From: Thiosocius sp942490985
Lineage (GTDB): Bacteria; Pseudomonadota; Gammaproteobacteria; Chromatiales; Chromatiaceae
DNA: 64,000 bases
Direction: 5' to 3'
Assembly: GCA_942490985.1 (NCBI GenBank)
Contig: CALNYW010000004.1
Coordinates: 186,001 to 250,000, forward strand
Positions 16,867 to 25,565 of this stretch are shown one piece after another. A model generated the notes under the pieces. That model saw only the letters and a program-made list of their open reading frames with translations. It had not been told where the DNA came from and ran no database searches. Made by a program: the position numbers and the translations under genes. How positions within the stretch are numbered: position 1 is the stretch's first letter; the number at the start of each line of letters is the position of its first letter.

Positions 16867-17416
16867 TTTTTTGGGCAGCTGCCGGGAGCACCGTAAAAAT
16901 GAGACGGCCGCCCGTCGAGGCAGCGTTTTCGGTTGGGCTTAATGGCGGTTCCGGCCATGAACGGACATAAGCCGGGCGTGCCACCCCTCTGCCAGGAATC
17001 TCTGCGGCTAGGGCCAGTGCCGATCGGTCTCAGCCACGCGCGGTCCTGAAGCGACTTGTGCTCAGACGTCGGCTTCGACACAGCCTGGGCCGACAGCGGT
17101 CCCACCCCACAGCAATCTCGGGAACCCAGCAACTTGCCTCCCGACACATCGCAGGTTAACGTCGGGGCTTCCAAATCCGCAAAGGAAAGCTTCAAGCTTG
17201 TACTCAGCCGCGACAAAGGTGAAAGCGTCGTCCCACCACCTCCAACGGCGAGATCTTTATCAGACCGAACGCAACAGCACCAAGATTGGTGTTGTTGTGA
17301 CGCGGTCGGTGCCGGTTTTGCGTAAGGATTTGGTGGCAACCCACAAAGCCAGCTAGCCCGATGTCTACACGCTGACCGTATCCCGCTTTATCAAGTGAAG
17401 TAAACGAGACGTAACA
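16867..17416. other. Intergenic region with degraded repeat sequence
   Basis: About 550 bases. The segment 16920-16985 is GC-rich and repeat-like (see the 15.9-kb region). An 89-codon frame at 17056-17325 lacks a ribosome binding site and looks compositional; I do not call it. The ribosome binding region of the next gene is weak (GAGACG). Confidence 0.35.
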
Positions 17417-17914
17417 ATGAAACCACTGCTATCTGCCTTGGTGTTTTCCGTACTGAGTTCTTTTGTATTCGCCGATCAGCACGAGTCATCAGCAACAACG
17501 GTGCAAGACGCCAAAGCGGCTCCAAATCAAACGGATTCATCCAAGTCGGTTCGGGTCTCGGGGCGGCTAGGCGTCTGCGGTGCCGCGCCTCACTGTGTGA
17601 GCTATGTCGATATTAAAGGAGAACTTTCTTTCTCTGAACTCAGCTATACGTTCTTGGGCGAGGGACGATACAGCCACAGCCAACTCACTCAGCCGATTCG
17701 GATCGAGTACGTAACTAGTAACAACGTGTTGAAGCTTCAGATTGGCAGGCAAAAGTGGACATTCACGAATCTTGCTCGGGCAGAATATGCTGACCATGAC
17801 TACAACATTCCATCCAAAAGCGTCAATTTTTTCGTTGAAAAAGATAAGTTCCTCGACGGAAATAATGTCACCAGACTTGTTGCTGGCAGTTACCTGATAA
17901 TGAAAGGCCCGTAA
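17417..17914 (+). CDS. Secreted hypothetical protein
   Basis: A 165-residue protein with a clear signal peptide (MKPLLSALVFSVLSSFVFA, cleavage probably after FA) and no lipobox. A polar low-complexity stretch (about residues 22-45) is followed by a likely beta-rich domain with two Cys that could form a disulfide (LGVCGAAPHCVSY). Expected in the periplasm or outside the cell. Not recognised as a known family. It is isolated upstream of the RAYT element. Confidence 0.65.
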   Translation: MKPLLSALVFSVLSSFVFADQHESSATTVQDAKAAPNQTDSSKSVRVSGRLGVCGAAPHCVSYVDIKGELSFSELSYTFLGEGRYSHSQLTQPIRIEYVTSNNVLKLQIGRQKWTFTNLARAEYADHDYNIPSKSVNFFVEKDKFLDGNNVTRLVAGSYLIMKGP

Positions 17915-18053
17915 ACTTACCAGGATGCGACAACGCCGCTACCGCTCAATCAACAACAACATCGTTTCCAGATCGTAGCCGCGTTCCGCGCACCATTCGC
18001 GGCACCCACGCAACGCTTCATGCTCGAAACCAAAGTCGTGTCGAATAGTAAAA

Positions 18054-18074
18054 CAAAGGGGTCAGTTTCGATTG
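18054..18074. repeat. Inverted repeat, left end of RAYT unit
   Basis: Twenty-one bases (starting CAAAGGGGTCAGTTTCG) that are the exact reverse complement of 18843-18863. AAAGGGGTCAG is a familiar end sequence of Y1/RAYT-associated units. The stop codon of the transposase (18062-18064) lies within this arm. Confidence 0.85.
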
Positions 18075-18784
18075 TTTTCGCGGATTCTGTGATACCTGGT
18101 CGACTTGCGATCACCACCCCGAAGTTGCTTCCGCACTGACCGGTCGATCATCGACTCAACCTTATCGAGGAAGTGTGGACTACCCAAAGCCCAGCCCTTG
18201 TTGGCCGATTCCCTGATTTCCTCCAGGGTCTGTTGAGAAACATCGTTACCGAACAAGCTTCGATAGAAAGACTGACGTTCATCATCATTCGTGCCGAGCT
18301 GTACATACAGCTCATGGTGCGTCAGCAATTCCGTTGGTTTGCCCAGTGCATTCGTGCGATAGCTCGACCAGGGATATTCGGCAGGATGCCCAACCATCCC
18401 CGCGCGAACCGGATTCAGCTCGATATATCGTTGACACGCCAACAAATAGTTTTCCGAGTCAATCAGACTGGCTTTATATCGCCCTTCCCAAAGGGTTCCG
18501 GTGCGGCGGTACCGATGATTGAAATAGTGAACGTAGTATCGCCCAATCATCTGCACCATCTTGCCCAAACCCTTTTCAGTCGATGGGGTGACCAACAGAT
18601 GGACGTGGTTCGTCATTAATACATAAGCGTGTATTGCGCAGCGGTGTTTTCTGGAAGCCGACATAAGCCAGTCCAAATAGGCGGGATAATCTTCGTCCGA
18701 TGCGAAGATCGGATCACGGTTGTTGCCTCGCACAATCACATGTTGAGGTAAACCGGGAACGACAAAGCGAGGCGGTCTGGGCAT
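18062..18784 (-). CDS. REP-associated Y1 transposase (RAYT, TnpA_REP)
   Basis: A 240-residue HUH-type transposase. The HUH pair is in NHVHLLVTP and the catalytic Tyr probably lies in MIGRYYVHYFNHRY. Other family hallmarks are RGNNRDPIFASDEDY and YIELNPVRAGMV near the middle. RAYTs nick single-stranded DNA at REP hairpins and are usually single-copy, domesticated genes. The start MPRPPRF at 18784 is preferred to one five codons upstream. The gene is full length and bounded by a perfect inverted repeat, so it may still be active or only recently immobilised. Confidence 0.92.
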   Translation of the reverse strand: MPRPPRFVVPGLPQHVIVRGNNRDPIFASDEDYPAYLDWLMSASRKHRCAIHAYVLMTNHVHLLVTPSTEKGLGKMVQMIGRYYVHYFNHRYRRTGTLWEGRYKASLIDSENYLLACQRYIELNPVRAGMVGHPAEYPWSSYRTNALGKPTELLTHHELYVQLGTNDDERQSFYRSLFGNDVSQQTLEEIRESANKGWALGSPHFLDKVESMIDRSVRKQLRGGDRKSTRYHRIRENNRN

Positions 18785-18842
18785 GTTGCATCCTTGCAAG
18801 CAGTTACCAAGGGGTCAGGCTAGCGACCTGGCGGAACGAGAT

Positions 18843-18863
18843 CAATCGAAACTGACCCCTTTG
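18843..18863. repeat. Inverted repeat, right end of RAYT unit
   Basis: Perfect reverse complement of 18054-18074 over 21 bases. A second, shorter AAGGGGTCAG block lies inside at 18810-18819, so the right end holds two partial copies of the motif, as is common for REP-like pairs beside RAYT genes. Confidence 0.85.
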
Positions 18864-18909
18864 ATGTTTCCCGCCTGCCTGCCGATGCGGCTTGAAACTC
18901 GCTGGCCGA

Positions 18910-19062
18910 CTATTTGTTCAGTTTGAGATTAAGTACTCGAGCAATAAACAGTATCGAGAGTACGATGATGCCAAAGGGGTATGGCAGATAGCCGCTTAGA
19001 TAGCCGGCGACGGTCGTCAACAGTAAGGCGCCGATTATCAGTAGTGGGAAGTCTGACAGCAC
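18910..19062 (-). CDS. Small hydrophobic membrane protein (50 aa)
   Basis: On the minus strand a GTG at 19062 opens a 50-codon frame ending TAG at 18910-18912. The product is nearly all hydrophobic with two possible spans (DFPLLIIGALLLTTVAGYL and YPFGIIVLSILFIARVL) and ends LNLKLNK, a positive-inside tail. AGGA lies 10 bases upstream of the GTG. It is divergent from the DUF502 gene. No family recognised; small size limits certainty. Confidence 0.45.
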   Translation of the reverse strand: MLSDFPLLIIGALLLTTVAGYLSGYLPYPFGIIVLSILFIARVLNLKLNK

Positions 19063-19150
19063 GGTTCTGCGTTCCTGGCCGTAAACGTGAGTAACTCATA
19101 CCAGAGTACCGGGATCAACATTCGGTTTTTTTCTTTTAGGGAGACCCTTG

Positions 19151-19741
19151 ATGTTCAGATCCATCAGCAAGACGCTTCTAACCGGCTTCATCACGATCCT
19201 GCCGGTCGTACTGACAGCCTACCTCCTGTACTGGCTGGTGACTTCGACGGAGAACGTGCTCGGTAACGCTATTCGACTCGTGCTTCCCGAGAACTGGTAC
19301 TGGCCAGGCATGGGGACCATCGCAGGTCTTTTGGTCGTTTTCTTAGTTGGTTTGTTGATGCATGCCTACGTCGTGCAGCGACTGTTTGCTTGGGGCGAGC
19401 AGGCGCTTTACCACTTACCCGTCATCAGAACGGTGTATCGATCCATTCGCGACTTTCTCGACTATTTCTCTCCGACCAGAAAGGAAGATTTCCAGCAGGT
19501 GGTGGCGGTATCACTCGGGGAAACCGGTATGCAAGTGATTGGTTTCGTTACCCAGGCAGAGGCAGAACGGCTTCCAGCGGATTATCGGGGTGATGATAGC
19601 GTGTTGGTGTATATGCCTATGAGCTACATGATCGGCGGCTACGCCATGTTGACACCACGCAGCGCAGTACGCCCGTTGGATATGAGCATGGAGGAGGCCA
19701 TGCGCTTTACCCTGACCGCCGGGGTTACCGGTGCAAAGTAG
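19151..19741 (+). CDS. DUF502 family membrane protein
   Basis: A 196-residue membrane protein with two strong spans near the N-terminus (ILPVVLTAYLLYWLV and TIAGLLVVFLVGLLMHAYVV) and a cytoplasmic domain containing YHLPVIRTVYRSIRDFLDYF, the DUF502 signature region. The ATG at 19151 follows AGGGAG at a good distance; a TTG just before it is less likely. DUF502 proteins are widespread, and their role is unknown although some link them to envelope stress. The stop overlaps the YihY-family gene start by 11 bases. Confidence 0.85.
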   Translation: MFRSISKTLLTGFITILPVVLTAYLLYWLVTSTENVLGNAIRLVLPENWYWPGMGTIAGLLVVFLVGLLMHAYVVQRLFAWGEQALYHLPVIRTVYRSIRDFLDYFSPTRKEDFQQVVAVSLGETGMQVIGFVTQAEAERLPADYRGDDSVLVYMPMSYMIGGYAMLTPRSAVRPLDMSMEEAMRFTLTAGVTGAK

Positions 19742-20615
19742 GCATACTCCCTTTTTCCGTCGACCCGGACGGTTCTTTTGGCGGGTGATCCAGGATTTCA
19801 GGCGCAACCAGGGCGTATTGTTATCTGGTGCAGTCGCCTACTACATGCTGCTATCCATCGTTCCGCTGCTTGCGCTCGTTGTTATCGGCCTGTCCCAGGT
19901 CTACTCGAGCGACGCGCTGCTTGAAACGCTAAACCGTGAACTGCAGTTCCTGATCCCGGCCGGCGGGGCCGTGCTGACCGATCATTTCGCAGACTTCCTG
20001 GAACACAAGAACATTATTGGCTGGGTCGGCATCGGCATTTTGCTATTTTTCTCAACCATGGCGTTTACCGTTTTGGAGAATGCCATGTCGGTGATTTTTC
20101 ACCATCGGGTAGCGATAAACCGTCGGCATTTTCTGGTCTCCGCGGTGATTCCGTTTCTTTTCATCGTGCTGATTGGTGCCGGTCTGTTGCTGATCACCGT
20201 CATTAGCGGTGCTCTGCAGGCGGTCGATGAAACCAGCATCACCGTGTTCGGGTCCGAATGGGGCCTACGGGGGGTACAAGGCGGCATCCTGTATTTGCTT
20301 GGGGTTGGCGGAATCATGCTCCTGCTGACCGCGCTGTACCTGGTTATGCCGGTTGGACGAATCGCCGTGCGACACGCCCTGATTGGCGGCTTCGTTGCGG
20401 CCGTGCTTTGGGAGCTTATTCGGCATCTGCTTGTTTGGTATTTCAGTACCCTGTCGTTTGTTAATGTCGTCTACGGTTCTCTGGCGACTGCGGTAATCGT
20501 GCTGCTGAGCTTTGAGGCGGCCGCGCTTATCCTACTTTTCGGGGCGCAGGTGATCGCCGAATTTGAACGCTACGGCTTGGATGATGACGGCGGTGACACC
20601 CGGTTTCATACCTAA
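19731..20615 (+). CDS. YihY/BrkB-family inner-membrane protein
   Basis: A 294-residue YihY-type protein with about six membrane spans. The family signature is visible near the start (LLSGAVAYYMLLSIVPLLAL) and in the middle (VSVIF-like AMSVIFHHRVA, ALIGGFVAAVLWELIR). The family was once annotated as RNase BN, wrongly, and its role is uncertain, with suggested links to ion or lipid transport. A GTG at 19731 overlaps the DUF502 gene, so the two are probably co-translated. The acidic C-terminal tail (GLDDDGGDTR) is typical. Confidence 0.88.
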   Translation: MQSRHTPFFRRPGRFFWRVIQDFRRNQGVLLSGAVAYYMLLSIVPLLALVVIGLSQVYSSDALLETLNRELQFLIPAGGAVLTDHFADFLEHKNIIGWVGIGILLFFSTMAFTVLENAMSVIFHHRVAINRRHFLVSAVIPFLFIVLIGAGLLLITVISGALQAVDETSITVFGSEWGLRGVQGGILYLLGVGGIMLLLTALYLVMPVGRIAVRHALIGGFVAAVLWELIRHLLVWYFSTLSFVNVVYGSLATAVIVLLSFEAAALILLFGAQVIAEFERYGLDDDGGDTRFHT

Positions 20616-20790
20616 GCTGACTCTACTGTTGATTTGCACGCTCGATTGATCCGGTGTTTCGCACATTTGTATCGAATTGCTGACCCAGGCCGGGATCAGA
20701 AAACACCCGTCACCCGGGTACATGTTGTGGGTCCGGCGGGTCATCTTTCAATGCACAACCTGGGTCAGATTTCAGTGCAAATCAACATTG

Positions 20791-21165
20791 AGGGCTCATC
20801 TTGCGGGGTCGGACTCGCCCCTGGACGCGATCGATGCGTTTTTCGATCGGTTGGCCGAGGACATTGAAAAAAAGCACGCTAAGACCAGCTGTTTCCTCGT
20901 CAACACGGTGTTGGAGTTGTCACAAAGAGACGCCCAGATTCGTAGACGGGTTAATCGGCACTTCGCGGAGATCCAGTCAGCCTTCGTCGATGCCCTTGAG
21001 GATGCTCGCGAACAGGGCGAACTTGATGTCAGCACGGATTGTGACGCGCTGGCAGGGTTTCTGATCAACAACATTTGCGGGCTGCGCGTGCTCGCCGGAA
21101 CCAAGCCAGCCCCAGGTCGTGCCCTACAGGTGGTCGATTTCGTCAAGAAAGTCCTAAGAACCTAG
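20791..21165 (+). pseudogene. TetR-family regulator remnant lacking the DNA-binding domain
   Basis: From about 20791 the frame reads HLAGSDSPLDAIDAFFDRLA and then ELSQRDAQIRRRVNRHFAEI, matching the C-terminal ligand-binding helices of AcrR/TetR regulators, and ends normally at 21165. The helix-turn-helix that should precede it is absent; the upstream part (20677-20790) reads as unrelated, Arg/Cys-rich sequence with no ribosome binding site. I interpret it as a 5'-deleted gene. A short protein made from an internal start is possible but would not bind DNA. Confidence 0.7.
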
Positions 21166-21367
21166 CTGTCAGCGGCACAGTTTGACGGCGGGATCGCTCA
21201 ACAATCTCGCGTTCGTGGGCCGCATCATATGTCGTATCGGTTTTCTCTAATGCCTGGCCCGCTAGTGTTTGAGCATCAATAATGAAATATTGATGGGCGA
21301 CGCTCGGTCTGTACAGGAAAGATTTACCATTTCGCAACGGAATCATAAGCAACTTGAAGGTCCGAAC

Positions 21368-22753
21368 ATGAGCCTGGCTATAAACCTTCATTCACGGTTT
21401 TTCCTGATCTCTGCATTCCTACTTTGTTGCCTTTTGGGGGCCAACCCGCTTCGCGCCCAGCAAACCGGGGTTCTGCCACCACATGTCGTTGAAAAATTTG
21501 GCAAACCACCAGCAGCCCCCCAGGGTGATATCTCCGAGGATTTGAAGGATGCGGTAAAAACGGCCTTTATCGACACCGTTACCGATGCTGGTTGGGGCAG
21601 GGATCAGTCGAAGGCGCTGCGCCTGATAGCGAGCTCAGAAGACCCGCGCTTCGTCTGGATTATCGCCGACCTCATGCGGTTCTCGGCGGATCAGGGGCTT
21701 GACGCAGAGCTGTTGCGTGCGGCTTCAACGCTCCTGAACAAGGATCTATCGAATGTGAACAGCTGGGGCGTGGTTACTGATCACCTTATTGCGTGGGACA
21801 TCCCTGCACCGCCGGATTATCTCGCGGTAAAGCGCGCAATTTTTACAAACATCGTCCCGGGTTGGGAGCGACTGTTTGTTGAAGGCAACATTGATTGGCG
21901 GCTCGTATCGTGGGGTGGCGTACTGATTGATCAGCGCGCGTATGACAAGACCGACGAAAGCTGTAACTGCATTCCGGCAGCAGACAACCCGGAAGTGAGC
22001 AGTGCCGAAGATGCAACCTGGCTGGAAGACGAAGACATCGTCTTCGGCGTCGAGGTGAACGGTGAATTTCGCGCTTACCCGCGCCGCATCATGGAAGTGC
22101 GCGAAATGGTAAACGACACACTTGCCGGTCGAGATCTTGGCATTCCTTACTGCACGTTGTGCGGTGCCGCCCAAGCTTACTTTACAGACCGTATGCCTGC
22201 TGGCGTGGAGCGCCCGGTGCTACGTACTTCCGGTCTATTGATCCGCTCCAACAAGGTCATGTATGACCTGAACACATTTTCTGTATTCGACACGTTCCTT
22301 GGACATGCGGTCACGGGCTCACTTGCCGACAGGGGCATCAAACTGCAGCAGGCGAGCGTCGTAACGACCGACTGGGGCACCTGGAAGCGGGAGCATCCAA
22401 CGACAACCGTGATTCTCGAAAGATACGCACTCGGCAGAGACTTCGATTTCCGCAACAATCGTGACGCGAATGGCCCGATTTTCCCCATCGGTGATGTCGA
22501 CCCACGCCTCCCGGTGCACGAAGATGTCATTGGCGTCATTACCGCATCGGGCAAACCCATTGCCTTTCAACGCAGCAAAGCAGTTCTGGCACTCAAACAG
22601 GGAAAAGAAATCACCTTTGAGAATGTCCGACTCGAGCTTTCAGGCGGTGGTGTCAAAGCAGTTGACGACGACGGTTCTGATGTTGGCAGCCATCAGGCGT
22701 TCTGGTTTGCATGGTCTCAGTTCCACCCAACCACGCAGCTGTGGAGCGGTTGA
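21368..22753 (+). CDS. Secreted DUF3179-domain protein
   Basis: A 461-residue protein with a signal peptide (LHSRFFLISAFLLCCLLGAN up to about LRAQ). Most of the mature part is DUF3179, identifiable by GVEVNGEFRAYPRRIMEVRE and the IPYCTLCGAAQAY box, where CxxC may bind a metal. These exported proteins are common in bacteria and archaea and have no proven function. I chose the ATG at 21368 because it opens into the signal peptide and has GAAGGT upstream; a longer reading from 21269 adds 33 residues without a signal function. Confidence 0.8.
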   Translation: MSLAINLHSRFFLISAFLLCCLLGANPLRAQQTGVLPPHVVEKFGKPPAAPQGDISEDLKDAVKTAFIDTVTDAGWGRDQSKALRLIASSEDPRFVWIIADLMRFSADQGLDAELLRAASTLLNKDLSNVNSWGVVTDHLIAWDIPAPPDYLAVKRAIFTNIVPGWERLFVEGNIDWRLVSWGGVLIDQRAYDKTDESCNCIPAADNPEVSSAEDATWLEDEDIVFGVEVNGEFRAYPRRIMEVREMVNDTLAGRDLGIPYCTLCGAAQAYFTDRMPAGVERPVLRTSGLLIRSNKVMYDLNTFSVFDTFLGHAVTGSLADRGIKLQQASVVTTDWGTWKREHPTTTVILERYALGRDFDFRNNRDANGPIFPIGDVDPRLPVHEDVIGVITASGKPIAFQRSKAVLALKQGKEITFENVRLELSGGGVKAVDDDGSDVGSHQAFWFAWSQFHPTTQLWSG

Positions 22754-23111
22754 TGGCTGAGTGTTGAATTGCACTCGAGATTGAACCACTTTTGCATCGA
22801 AGCTTAATCCGACGACAAAATTCCAACTGTGTGTAACCTAGAACAAATGCATGACTCGAGGTGGTCTACGCAAGTATGCAAATCTGGGTCAAACGAGCAC
22901 GCAATTTGACAGGGGTAGGAAGGTCAGCGTGGCACGACCGCGCTAGATGAACCGACACCGGCGGAACACCGCGCCGCGCTGACCTCAGCACAGCGCCTCA
23001 AGCCGGCGTCTTCCAAGACCGGGGTGTTCAGTTTATCCTTCGCTGCAGTAGTTCCAGGGTATTTGTCGGGCTTTGCCCCAATGCCTGCCAGCCAACGAGG
23101 CCATTAGGACC
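22754..23111. other. Intergenic region before the ParA-like gene
   Basis: No gene recognised in about 360 bases. The right end (23040-23111) must carry the promoter and translation signals of the ParA-like gene; AGGACC lies directly before its ATG. The rest shows no structure I can name. Confidence 0.35.
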
Positions 23112-23741
23112 ATGCGGACGATCTGCCTACTCGCTCAGAAAGGTGGGACAGGGAAGACTACGCTGTGTCTCCATCTTGCGGTGCTGGCCAATGAACTGGG
23201 TCGGGATGCTGTGATCCTCGATATCGATCCGCAGGGGAGTTCGAGTTCCTGGCGACGACGGCGGCAACTCGAAAGCCCGGTGGTCGAGCGCTGCACCGCA
23301 GAAGATCTGGAACAGAAGTTGAGCGATCTGGCGGCGCAGGGCAGGGATTTGGTGTTGCTTGATACCGCGCCTCACAGCAGCCATGACGCAGCAACCGCGG
23401 TCACACTGGCTGATCTGGTACTCATCGCAAGTCGTCCCGCGATCCTCGATCTGGAGGCGATCGGTGAATCGGTGAAGATCGTCAAACGGCAGGACGCGCG
23501 CGGCGCAGTGGTGTTGAATGCGTGCCCGCCGCCCAATATCTTTGGTGAAACCGCTATCGTCAGGGAGGCGCGGGAGGCCGTTGCAGCCTATGGTCTGCCG
23601 GTGTCGCCGGTGGGCGTTTCGCAGCGGGCAGCATTCAGTCACGCCTTAATCGACGGGCATGCCGTCACCGAGTTTGAGAGCAAGGGCAAAGCGGCTGCGG
23701 AAATCCGAAGCCTTTGGGATTGGATAGACACTCAATGGTAG
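23112..23741 (+). CDS. Second ParA/MinD-type ATPase
   Basis: A 209-residue ParA-family ATPase with deviant Walker A KGGTGKTT at residues 10-17 and a LVLLDTAPHSS Walker B region. The start MRTICLLAQ at 23112 places the P-loop where the family has it. It is similar in length to McdA (208 aa) but clearly a separate gene. It lies 7 bases upstream of a low-complexity protein with a C-terminal membrane anchor, paralleling McdA-McdB. No parS-like sites or parB were seen, so it is probably a cargo-positioning rather than a chromosome-segregation ParA. The cargo is unknown. Confidence 0.88.
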   Translation: MRTICLLAQKGGTGKTTLCLHLAVLANELGRDAVILDIDPQGSSSSWRRRRQLESPVVERCTAEDLEQKLSDLAAQGRDLVLLDTAPHSSHDAATAVTLADLVLIASRPAILDLEAIGESVKIVKRQDARGAVVLNACPPPNIFGETAIVREAREAVAAYGLPVSPVGVSQRAAFSHALIDGHAVTEFESKGKAAAEIRSLWDWIDTQW

Positions 23742-23748
23742 CCAGGAT

Positions 23749-24261
23749 ATGAGCAAGCGCGCACGGATAACCCTGAATCTTGACGCGGAACCGGAGTCAG
23801 AGGCGGCGATGACAGCGAAACCGGACGTGGTGCCAAAGTCCGAGTCGATGGCGAAGGCGGCCGCGGAAGTAAAATCAAAGGCTAAGGCTAAGGCTAAGGC
23901 CAAATCCGAACCGCAGCCAGCCAAGGCTCGAGCCGCGAAATCAGAGCCCAGGTCCACATCGGAATCGAAGCCGATCAATACCGCGGCAGCAGAATCTAAG
24001 CCCAGACCCGACCCGATTTCCGAACCGGCGGCTGTGGCGGCCGCAAAACCAGCGCCCAAACCCGAACCGTTGGGTCAAACACGGGCGGGTCGGTCGCCGG
24101 GTGAGGCCAGAATTCAATCTGAGGCTCCAACTGCGGCAGAACCTCATTTCGAACCGGCCGCAGCCGCGGGAGGCGGACTCAAGCTCGGTACTGTCATCAA
24201 GGTGGCTGTGGTTGGGCTGGTCGTTGTCTCCGCGATTCTTTGGCTGAAGAGAAAACCCTGA
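23749..24261 (+). CDS. Low-complexity partner of ParA with C-terminal membrane anchor
   Basis: A 170-residue protein. Residues about 1-140 are repetitive and disordered, rich in Lys, Ala, Glu and Pro (for instance VKSKAKAKAKAKSEPQPAK); residues about 143-165 form one span (TVIKVAVVGLVVVSAILWL) followed by KRKP, so the long tail should face the cytoplasm. It follows the ParA gene by 7 bases with AGGAT upstream. By analogy with McdB, the charged disordered part could stimulate the ATPase while the anchor ties it to a membrane. That role is inferred. Confidence 0.75.
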   Translation: MSKRARITLNLDAEPESEAAMTAKPDVVPKSESMAKAAAEVKSKAKAKAKAKSEPQPAKARAAKSEPRSTSESKPINTAAAESKPRPDPISEPAAVAAAKPAPKPEPLGQTRAGRSPGEARIQSEAPTAAEPHFEPAAAAGGGLKLGTVIKVAVVGLVVVSAILWLKRKP

Positions 24262-24312
24262 GCAACGACTGCGTGGTTTGCCGGCCATGCCGGCTACTTA
24301 CTGCCCGCGTGT

Positions 24313-24498
24313 TCAGACTTTGGTCTGGCTTTCGTTCATCTCGACTGTTACCTCGTGATCATAGGTGCGCGCGTGCGACGGCCTCGCATCGCGTGCCCTT
24401 TGCAACTCCTGGATGATCGGCTCCATGCGCCCGAATTCCCTGCCGATAATGTATCCAAGGGCGAAAAGGCCAGCGCCTGCGATGAGTCTTGAAAACAT
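24313..24498 (-). CDS. Small membrane-anchored protein (GYIIGRE type)
   Basis: A 61-residue protein from ATG at 24498. One N-terminal span (LIAGAGLFALGYIIGREFGR) precedes a charged cytoplasmic segment ending EVTVEMNESQTKV. The 39255-39431 protein has the same plan (GMFVAGYYLGRQSYRLES), so the two look like distant relatives. The ORF could extend 18 codons upstream, but the extra residues are polar and would overlap the neighbouring gene. Convergent with the ParA pair; function unknown. Confidence 0.6.
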   Translation of the reverse strand: MFSRLIAGAGLFALGYIIGREFGRMEPIIQELQRARDARPSHARTYDHEVTVEMNESQTKV

Positions 24499-24502
24499 TT
24501 TG

Positions 24503-24781
24503 TTAACAGCCTTCGACCGGATGGAGTTTTTTCCCCATGTCGGCCTGTTCAAAGGTTAGGTCCCGGATTAGATCCCTGGTCGTATGCGATCCGAACTTTC
24601 GGTCCACACGTCTCTTCCACCGCTTGGGCAACAGGTCTATTGCGTCCTCGGTGGGTTCGGTAAGTTGGTTGCTCGAGCGGGCCGCCGGTGAAAGATGCAC
24701 CAGCTGCTCATAGGCTGCACCAAGTTGGACCGTCTCCTGGTCAGTCAGCCTGGTGTTCTGTCCCCGTGCCATGATCATCAT
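24503..24781 (-). CDS. Hypothetical soluble protein
   Basis: A predicted 92-residue protein from ATG 24781 (MMIMARGQNTRLTDQETVQL), 4 bases upstream of the small membrane protein gene, so the two likely form a minus-strand pair. It is charged, without membrane spans; the segment LPKRWKRRVDRKFGSHTTRD is strongly basic. A longer reading from 24880 is possible but adds a Pro/Arg-rich leader of low plausibility. Not recognised. Confidence 0.5.
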   Translation of the reverse strand: MMIMARGQNTRLTDQETVQLGAAYEQLVHLSPAARSSNQLTEPTEDAIDLLPKRWKRRVDRKFGSHTTRDLIRDLTFEQADMGKKLHPVEGC

Positions 24782-25160
24782 TAAACTTGAAAGGCTCCCC
24801 GCGGGCAAAGCCGTCGGCCGCGGGTGACGGACCTTCGGATCTCCAGACAATCTACGATCATTGTTAGCGCTTGCATTCAACCGACTGCATCGTGCCCGCC
24901 GTGACGATATCGTTCACTCCGATCCTGTTCGAGGTCCTGCTTATGCTTTTAGGTTTTCATGCGCACTATCTGAGCATCCTACGATATATCGAAACCGAGC
25001 AACTCACCAAACCTGTCAGTAATTGTCCGGCATCAACATGTGCTGCAGACGCAGAAAAAAAACCTCTGGGTCCTAACCGTTTCTTTTGGCTTTGTACTAA
25101 GCTTCCCAAGTTCCTAATTAGGTTTGGATTTGTTGGCTTACCTGCGAAGAGGGGGATGTT
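24782..25160. other. Intergenic region, divergent promoter area
   Basis: About 380 bases between the minus-strand pair and the plus-strand glycine-rich gene, AT-richer than its surroundings. It probably carries divergent promoters. A GAAGAGGGGGA Shine-Dalgarno ends it. No gene recognised. Confidence 0.35.
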
Positions 25161-25388
25161 ATGGATCAGTATTCGAAAGACTCATTGGTGGTTTGGGGCG
25201 GGACCATCCTGGGCGCGACGGGTGGATGGCTTGGGGCTTCCCGACTGGCGGCGGCATATGCTGTCAACCTGGGCCCATGGGGCAAGGTTGCCGGCGGCTT
25301 GTTGGGTGCGGTAGCGGGAGCGATGTTGACGAAAAAAATAGTGAGTGACCAGGAGGATATGCCTCCGGTCGAGATAGAGGAGCTCTGA
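25161..25388 (+). CDS. Glycine-zipper small membrane protein, copy 1
   Basis: A 75-residue protein, MDQYSKDSLVVWGGTILGAT and so on, with two Gly-rich hydrophobic segments bracketing the motif NLGPWG, and an acidic tail (SDQEDMPPVEIEEL). A strong GGGGGA ribosome binding site lies 6 bases upstream. The 33976 gene encodes a clear paralogue with the same NLGPWG box. Glycine-zipper pairs like this often drive oligomerisation in membranes. Not recognised as a named family with certainty. Confidence 0.7.
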   Translation: MDQYSKDSLVVWGGTILGATGGWLGASRLAAAYAVNLGPWGKVAGGLLGAVAGAMLTKKIVSDQEDMPPVEIEEL

Positions 25389-25565
25389 TCCGGACTTGGC
25401 GAACGCGCGGTTTAGAGCCGCTATCGAGAAACTTAGCCTGGCGACAGTCGCTGAGCAACAGAAGCGGCACTTTCCGTTTGAAACGGGCAGCTCGTCGCCA
25501 AAAGAAATCGGTAATAACTTGAAGAACCATTTTGACACTCGACTTTGATATAAGGGGGAGCAGCC

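Noticed and set aside
17056..17325. An 89-codon plus-strand frame before the secreted protein gene
   Set aside because: Lacks a ribosome binding site, has a composition typical of non-coding GC-rich DNA, and shows no domain or signal peptide.
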